Assembly (NCBI RefSeq): GCF_000718005.1
Contig: NZ_JODV01000013.1
Length of the DNA: 64,000 nucleotides
Strand: one strand, 5' to 3'
Source of the DNA: Actinoalloteichus_B caeruleus
Lineage (GTDB): Bacteria; Actinomycetota; Actinomycetes; Mycobacteriales; Pseudonocardiaceae
Shown here piece by piece: positions 59,792 through 64,000 of this stretch. Numbering within the stretch: the first letter of the stretch is position 1; each line of letters starts with the position of its first letter. Below the pieces are notes generated by a model, which was not told the DNA's origin, did not search any database, and saw nothing but the letters and a program-made list of their open reading frames with translations. The position numbers were made by a program, and so were the translations under genes.

Positions 59792-60883
59792 ACCGGGCGC
59801 ACGAGGGCGGAGTCCGCCCCGGCCGCCTCGCCGTCGCTGCTCGTGGGCACCGCGCCGCCGGGGCCGGCACCCGGCCCTCCGGCCACCCGGAGGCGACCAG
59901 GGCGTCCTTCGGCGTGCCCCGAGCGTCCCGGGCCGGCGCCGTCCGCCTCCTGGGCTGGGGACGGGAGGCGGCGGTCACCCGGGACCACCGGCCGCCGCGC
60001 GCGGCCGGTGAGGAGGGCACGAGCTCGTAGTGCCCGGGCGCGGTGGGCGAACGAGCCGTGCGCGGGCACCCGGACCGCCTCCACACCCCAGTCCGGGCGT
60101 GGACGACGCGGCGTGGCCCGCCGAGGCCGATGCCGAGCCTCGGCGTTCGAACCGGCCCGGTCCGTGGTCCCCGGGCCACGCCGGCCCCGGTGGGTGGTCG
60201 ACGACTGCGCTTCGCCGCTCGCAGTGCCGTCGCCGTGCGGTTGGCGGAGCGTCTCCGCGGCGTGCGGCGGCTGCCCAGCCCCACGGCCGGAGGCCGGCAC
60301 GATCGCTCGTGCTGACGGGACCGTTCCACCGTCCGTCACCGGTCGGGCTCCTGGCGGCGGCCACGGGTGGAAGGCCGGCGGCATCCCCGGCCCGTACCGC
60401 ACGCGGTAGCGGGCCGTCCGGAATCCGTGTGCTCGGGGTGGCGAGGCGTCGTGGTCGCGGGCGGTCGACGCGCTCGTGCTGGATCCCGGCTCGTGGGCCG
60501 GTCGAATCCGCCTGGTGCCGCGACACGGTACGCCGCCGACCGTCGATCACGGTATGTCGCCAAGGAGTGTCGACGGTCACTCTCCGTGGGATCCGTTCGT
60601 CGTTCGGCCGGCGTAGGAGGTGGGAGGGGGCGTGTCCTCCGCCGTTGCCGGGGGATGGCCGACCGGCCTGGTCGCCTGCCCCGGTGGGGTGAGCGGATGG
60701 CTCCACCGGTTCCCAGTATGTGGAAGTGGTGTCTTGTCTGTCGTGTTTGGCTGGGTCTCGCATGAACGAGTCGTGACATCGATCGCTCGGAGCATCACTC
60801 CCGGTGTAGGTTCACGGCAAGCTTAGTTGAGCGTTCATATAATCGGCACTCGTGAGCCCCCGCACCAAGCACAGGAGATCAGC
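59792..60883. other. 1.1-kb intergenic region without a credible gene
   Basis: Open frames on both strands overlap one another, are Arg/Pro/Gly-rich, and show no family motif. Part of it (about 59850-60060, minus strand) could be the relic of a decayed gene but nothing was recognisable. The last 180 nt (60700-60883) are much richer in A+T and hold the doxX promoter. No tRNA or rRNA was seen. Confidence 0.45.
60838..60843 (+). promoter_or_regulatory. -10 box of doxX promoter
   Basis: A perfect TATAAT in an AT-rich patch, 40 nt before the ATG at 60884. A partly symmetric TTGAGCGTTCA at 60827-60837 lies against it and might be a repressor site. The -35 is weak. Confidence 0.5.
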
Positions 60884-61342
60884 ATGAGCATGATCAAGGA
60901 CATCACCCTGCTGGTGGCCAGGCTGGCAATCGGCCTGGCCTTCGTCGCGCACGGCTGGGACAAGTTCTCGAACGGGATCGGCAACGTCGCGACCGGGTTC
61001 GACGCGATGGGCGTGCCCCTGCCCGAGGTGTCCGCGTGGGTCACCGCGGTCGGGGAGCTCGTCGGTGGCGCGGCCCTGGTCCTGGGCGTCGGCCTCCCAG
61101 TCGCCGGGGTGGTCCTCGCCGCCCTGATGGCCGGCGCGGCCTTCTTCGTCCACATCGGCAACGGGTTCTTCGCCTCCGAGGGCGGTGTCGAACTCGTCCT
61201 CGTCCTGGGCACCGCCGCCCTGGCGCTCGGCTTCAACGGCGGCTCCTACGCCGTGGACCGCCTGCTGTTCCGAGGCACGCCCCCGGTCGCCGCCGCCGGC
61301 ACGAGCGGGCAGCCGAAGCCGACGGCCGAGGTCAACGCCTGA
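60884..61342 (+). CDS. DoxX family membrane protein
   Basis: A 152-residue protein with four membrane helices. It opens with ITLLVARLAIGLAFVAHGWD, the DoxX signature first helix, followed by FDAMGVPLPEVSAWVTAVGE and LVLGVGLPVAGVVLAALMAG. DoxX proteins are small inner-membrane proteins often induced by oxidative or thiol stress and linked to detoxification. ATG at 60884 has AGGAG at suitable distance; an upstream in-frame start at 60827 lies before the -10 box. It is monocistronic. Confidence 0.92.
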   Translation: MSMIKDITLLVARLAIGLAFVAHGWDKFSNGIGNVATGFDAMGVPLPEVSAWVTAVGELVGGAALVLGVGLPVAGVVLAALMAGAAFFVHIGNGFFASEGGVELVLVLGTAALALGFNGGSYAVDRLLFRGTPPVAAAGTSGQPKPTAEVNA

Positions 61343-61361
61343 CCACGACGACAAGCGCGCG

Positions 61362-62135
61362 TCAGGCCCCGTCGACGCCGCCGGTCCGGGGGAGGACGAG
61401 GGCGGCGAGCTCGGAGTCCCGCAACGACGCCAGCCGCTCGGGGTCGACGACGCCCCCGGGCGCGGTGCCGTACTGGACCAGCCCCGCCTCCCGTGCGAAC
61501 ACCGCGAGGACGCCGTCGAGCACACCGGCCGGCAGCGTCCACTCGAGGGCCGAGAGGACACGTGAGCCCCGCTCCACCCCGAGGGCCGAAGCCCGTTCCT
61601 CGGCGGCGGCGAGCACCTCGTCGACCGTCATCCCCAGCAGGGCCGGGGTCGAACCCGGCACCGGTGACCACGGGACGAAGTCGTCGGGCTGGATGCGGAT
61701 CTCCGAGGTGTAGTCCACGGCGTCATCGTCCTGCCCGCCTCCGGACATCCCCAGCGCGTCGAGACCGACCTTCGCGATCGTCGTCGCCGCTCCCCGGTGC
61801 GCCTCGACCGCCGTCGCCGGCACGAAGGCGACCGCCGCCTCCTCGTCCCCCAACCCGTCCCCACCGGTCGCCGCCACCACGTGCGCACCGCACCACCAGC
61901 TGCCCAACAGCACACCCAGCGTCTGCCAGTGCGCCGGCAACGCGACCACCACCGGTGTCCCCGGCTCCACGTCGCACTCGTCACGCAGCCAGTTCGCGGT
62001 CTTGGCCGCCCAGTTCGCCGCCGTCGCCACCGACAGCTCCACCCGGTAACCCCCGGGCCCGTCGTAGTAGGTGAGCATCGGCCGGCTGGGGTTGCGGGCG
62101 AGCAGCGGGCGCAACAGGTGATCGGTGACGCTCAT
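61362..62135 (-). CDS. TIGR03089 family protein
   Basis: A 257-residue actinobacterial protein related to the N-terminal part of acyl-CoA synthetases/AMP-binding enzymes but lacking the ATP-binding core, as is normal for TIGR03089. DHLLRPLLARNPSRPMLTYY, TAANWAAKTANWLRDECDVE and VVVALPAHWQTLGVLLGSWW are typical. Often found near LCP and cell-wall glycan genes, as here. Function unknown. A TAGGCT box ends 7 nt before the ATG (leaderless). Confidence 0.9.
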   Translation of the reverse strand: MSVTDHLLRPLLARNPSRPMLTYYDGPGGYRVELSVATAANWAAKTANWLRDECDVEPGTPVVVALPAHWQTLGVLLGSWWCGAHVVAATGGDGLGDEEAAVAFVPATAVEAHRGAATTIAKVGLDALGMSGGGQDDDAVDYTSEIRIQPDDFVPWSPVPGSTPALLGMTVDEVLAAAEERASALGVERGSRVLSALEWTLPAGVLDGVLAVFAREAGLVQYGTAPGGVVDPERLASLRDSELAALVLPRTGGVDGA

Positions 62136-62142
62136 ACCGGCA

Positions 62143-62148
62143 AGCCTA
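62143..62148 (-). promoter_or_regulatory. -10 box for leaderless TIGR03089 gene
   Basis: TAGGCT on the minus strand with 7 nt to the ATG at 62135. Confidence 0.55.
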
Positions 62149-62264
62149 GTGTCCGCCGCCGTCGACCCGGCCCCTGCTCCGAGCGGCGGACCCCGGGCGG
62201 TGCCGGCACGGGACGGACGGCCCCCGGCCCGAGAGGTGACGACCGGGCGAACGCCGGGGGCGGC

Positions 62265-63692
62265 TCAGTTCACGCAGGTCAGGCCCTCGGCGGTGATCGG
62301 GTCCTCGTCCGTCGGCGCACCAGCGGCCAGCGAGGACGCCTCCGCAGGTCGAGAGGGGCCGCCGGCCGCGGCCGGGCCGGCGCTCGGCGCGCCGGTCTCC
62401 TGGGCTTCGGACGGCGCTCCCGGCGCGGGTGTCCCGGGCCCGGACGACCGGGCGGGCGCGGGCGGGTCCTCCACGCCGTCGAGGAGGCCGGCGACGAAGT
62501 CGCGCACCTGGGTCGGGTCCACCGTGATGATGCTCTGACCCCGGTCGTTGCGGGCGCCGACCCCGGTGACGGGGATGGTGGTGAACTGGATGGCGCCGCT
62601 GGCGATGCCCTCCAGCTGTCGGGCGAAGCCCACGAGGTCCAGGTCCTCGTCGAGGACCACCGAGTCCCGGGTCGCGGCCAACAGGGCCTGGAGCTTGCCC
62701 GGATCGGTGAGGGTGCCGGTGGACAGCACCTTGTTCGCCAGGGCTGCGAGGAAGACCTGCTGCCGGACGATCCGGTCCAGGTCGCCTCGCGGCAGGTTCT
62801 TGCGTTGCCGGACGAACGCGAGCGCGTCGCCGCCGGAGATGACCTGCGCGCCCCTGGTGAAGCTGGCGCCGGAGTCGGTGTCGCTGGTGGCCTGGTTCAG
62901 GCAGACCTCGACGCCGCCGATCGCCTCCGTGAACAGGTAGAAACCGTACAGGTTCACCTCGGCGTAGTGGTCGATGTGCGCGCCCGTCAGGTCCTGGACC
63001 GCCCGGACGAGCGCCAACCGGCCCGCGTGGTCGGACTCCCGTTCGATCCGGGACCGGTCCGTGACGCCCTGGGCGGCCAACTCGTTCGCCTTCCGCGCCT
63101 TCACCAGCCCGAAGGCGCCGTTGATCTTCTCCTCGGTGCCGAGCGCCGACACCGGAACCGAGGTGTCCCGGGGAATGGACACGGCGTGCGCGGCGCTCCC
63201 GTCGTCGGGGATCCGCAGCAGGATGATGGTGTCGGTGTTCAGGCCGGCGTTGGCCTCGGTGCGCAGCTCCCGGAGCACCGACTCCGGCAGGGGGCGGCCC
63301 TGCGCGTCGGTCCTGCTGTCGTTGCCCACCAGCAGGATGTCGGTGGCGAGATCGGCCGCGTCGGGCGGTGGTGGAGCGTTCCTCTCGGCCTCCACGGGCG
63401 CCCGCCGCAGGTCCGCCAGGACGCTCGTGGTGCTCAGGTCCTCCTGGATGCGGTCGACCATGACCCAGGCGACCCCGGTCACGACCAGGGCGGTGACCGA
63501 GACGAGGATCGTCAGCGAGCGGCCACCGGCGACCAGCACCCGCCGGGCCCGACCACGTCCTCGACCACCTGGCACCACCCGGACCCGCCCGGTGGCGGGT
63601 GGGGGCGTGGGCTCCCCGGACCCGCTCGCCGCCACTCCCCCCGGCGGGTCGGTCGCCGATGTCCGCCGGCCCGGCTCCCCCTCGTCGGCCAC
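62265..63692 (-). CDS. LytR-CpsA-Psr (LCP) family wall-polymer ligase
   Basis: A 475-residue LCP protein that transfers lipid-linked glycopolymers (arabinogalactan type in this group) to peptidoglycan outside the membrane. A basic cytosolic N-terminus of about 55 residues, one membrane helix (LTILVSVTALVVTGVAWVMV, about 60-79), then the LCP domain: ILLVGNDSRTD (about 120), GLNTDTIILLRIPDD, AVSIPRDTSVPV, KINGAFG, and GGDALAFVRQRKNLPRGDLD (Arg/Asp pyrophosphate site). A disordered tail ends GLTCVN, with a lone Cys near the C-terminus. GTG start with AGGGGG upstream. Confidence 0.92.
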   Translation of the reverse strand: MADEGEPGRRTSATDPPGGVAASGSGEPTPPPATGRVRVVPGGRGRGRARRVLVAGGRSLTILVSVTALVVTGVAWVMVDRIQEDLSTTSVLADLRRAPVEAERNAPPPPDAADLATDILLVGNDSRTDAQGRPLPESVLRELRTEANAGLNTDTIILLRIPDDGSAAHAVSIPRDTSVPVSALGTEEKINGAFGLVKARKANELAAQGVTDRSRIERESDHAGRLALVRAVQDLTGAHIDHYAEVNLYGFYLFTEAIGGVEVCLNQATSDTDSGASFTRGAQVISGGDALAFVRQRKNLPRGDLDRIVRQQVFLAALANKVLSTGTLTDPGKLQALLAATRDSVVLDEDLDLVGFARQLEGIASGAIQFTTIPVTGVGARNDRGQSIITVDPTQVRDFVAGLLDGVEDPPAPARSSGPGTPAPGAPSEAQETGAPSAGPAAAGGPSRPAEASSLAAGAPTDEDPITAEGLTCVN

Positions 63693-63869
63693 CTGTTCCC
63701 CCTACTGTCGCCGAGCTGGCGCGGGATCGCGCCCTCACCGGTCCTGTCCCTCGCTGTCCCCCGGGCGTTACCGGCCGTGGTCACGCCCCGAGCGTTTCCC
63801 CCACGCTCATAGTGCGCATCACCGGCCCGCGCCGCCACCGTGCGGAACCCGACGGGACGAGGAGGGTGG

Positions 63870-64000
63870 TCAGTTGACGCAGGGAACCGTGCTCGCGGTG
63901 ATGTCGCCGCCCTCGTCCGTCGCGGTGGCGTTCGGTTGGACCGCCCCGGGGTCGACGGCACCCGGACCGGGCTCCGCGCCCTCCGCCAACTCCCCACCGG
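63870..64000 (-). CDS. C-terminal end of a second LCP-like protein (cut by window edge)
   Basis: 43 codons on the minus strand, ending TGA at 63870-63872. The encoded tail is acidic and Gly/Pro-rich and ends ITASTVPCVN, matching the last residues of the LCP protein downstream (GLTCVN). This suggests a tandem LCP paralogue whose catalytic domain lies beyond the window. The identification rests only on this tail and position. Confidence 0.55.
   Translation of the reverse strand, partial: GGELAEGAEPGPGAVDPGAVQPNATATDEGGDITASTVPCVN

Noticed and set aside
59843..60409. Possible 188-residue gene in the intergenic gap
   Set aside because: Arg/Pro/Gly-rich, no ribosome site, overlapped by equally long frames on the other strand.
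1..64000. Insertion sequences, transposases, integrases, tRNA or rRNA genes
   Set aside because: None recognised on either strand; the accessory regions carry no visible mobility gene or attachment site.

Overview
This is about 64 kb of very GC-rich DNA from an actinomycete. The order accA3 - maf - accE - accD5 - birA - PH-domain protein - GtrA - purK - purE - fadE25-like acyl-CoA dehydrogenase, and the nearby pair of M20 amidohydrolases - lpdA - glpD, match the mycobacterial core chromosome. The ESX accessory genes (EspG, PPE, WXG100, DUF3558 lipoprotein, CpnT-like toxin) and many leaderless genes fit a member of the Pseudonocardiales. The order-level placement is inference.

Region 1 (1-18780, all plus strand) is an accessory carbohydrate island. 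It starts inside a ribose-type ABC permease gene. A Tat-type sugar-binding lipoprotein, a Gfo/Idh/MocA oxidoreductase and a 1664-residue secreted protein (ThuA, glucose/sorbosone dehydrogenase, PKD, CBM6-like, DUF1080, Ig-like and FIMAH-like domains) follow. After a hairpin terminator comes a compact seven-gene operon (8838-16344): an inositol-3-phosphate synthase homologue, a UbiA prenyltransferase (EboC-like), a TIM-barrel isomerase, EboA, a TatD hydrolase (EboB-like), EboE and an alkaline-phosphatase-fold EboF. The usual EboD (a dehydroquinate-synthase-like cyclase) is absent and a different sugar-phosphate cyclase heads the operon. A small membrane-anchored secreted protein and two more TIM-barrel isomerases, one with a Tat signal, close the island before an 18-bp perfect terminator stem. 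This is the best candidate for an undescribed system.

Region 2 (18958-28295) has two M20 amidohydrolases, a gamma-glutamylcyclotransferase-fold protein, the LpdA-type flavoprotein and a glycerol regulon: glpF-glpK facing glpD, with a palindrome over the glpD promoter. Region 3 (28318-33966) is an orphan ESX accessory block plus small membrane and lipoprotein genes. Region 4 (33981-45268) is the acyl-CoA carboxylase core with biotin ligase, Maf, a DAACS symporter, a DUF418-type membrane protein and an HMG-CoA lyase-like gene.

Region 5 (45417-48963) encodes a second ESX-type locus ending in a CpnT-like protein with a C-terminal TNT NADase domain and a candidate immunity gene. Region 6 (49000-59791) holds hisN, a two-component system, GtrA, a sigma factor fused to a zinc-finger anti-sigma domain and extracellular beta-sandwich repeats, purK, purE and the acyl-CoA dehydrogenase. 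Region 7 (59792-64000) has a 1.1-kb gap, a DoxX gene, a TIGR03089 gene and two LCP ligase genes, the last cut by the window edge.

Across the core part at least thirteen genes have a TANNNT-type -10 box only 6-9 nt before the start codon, indicating leaderless transcripts. Several of these boxes fix the start codon.
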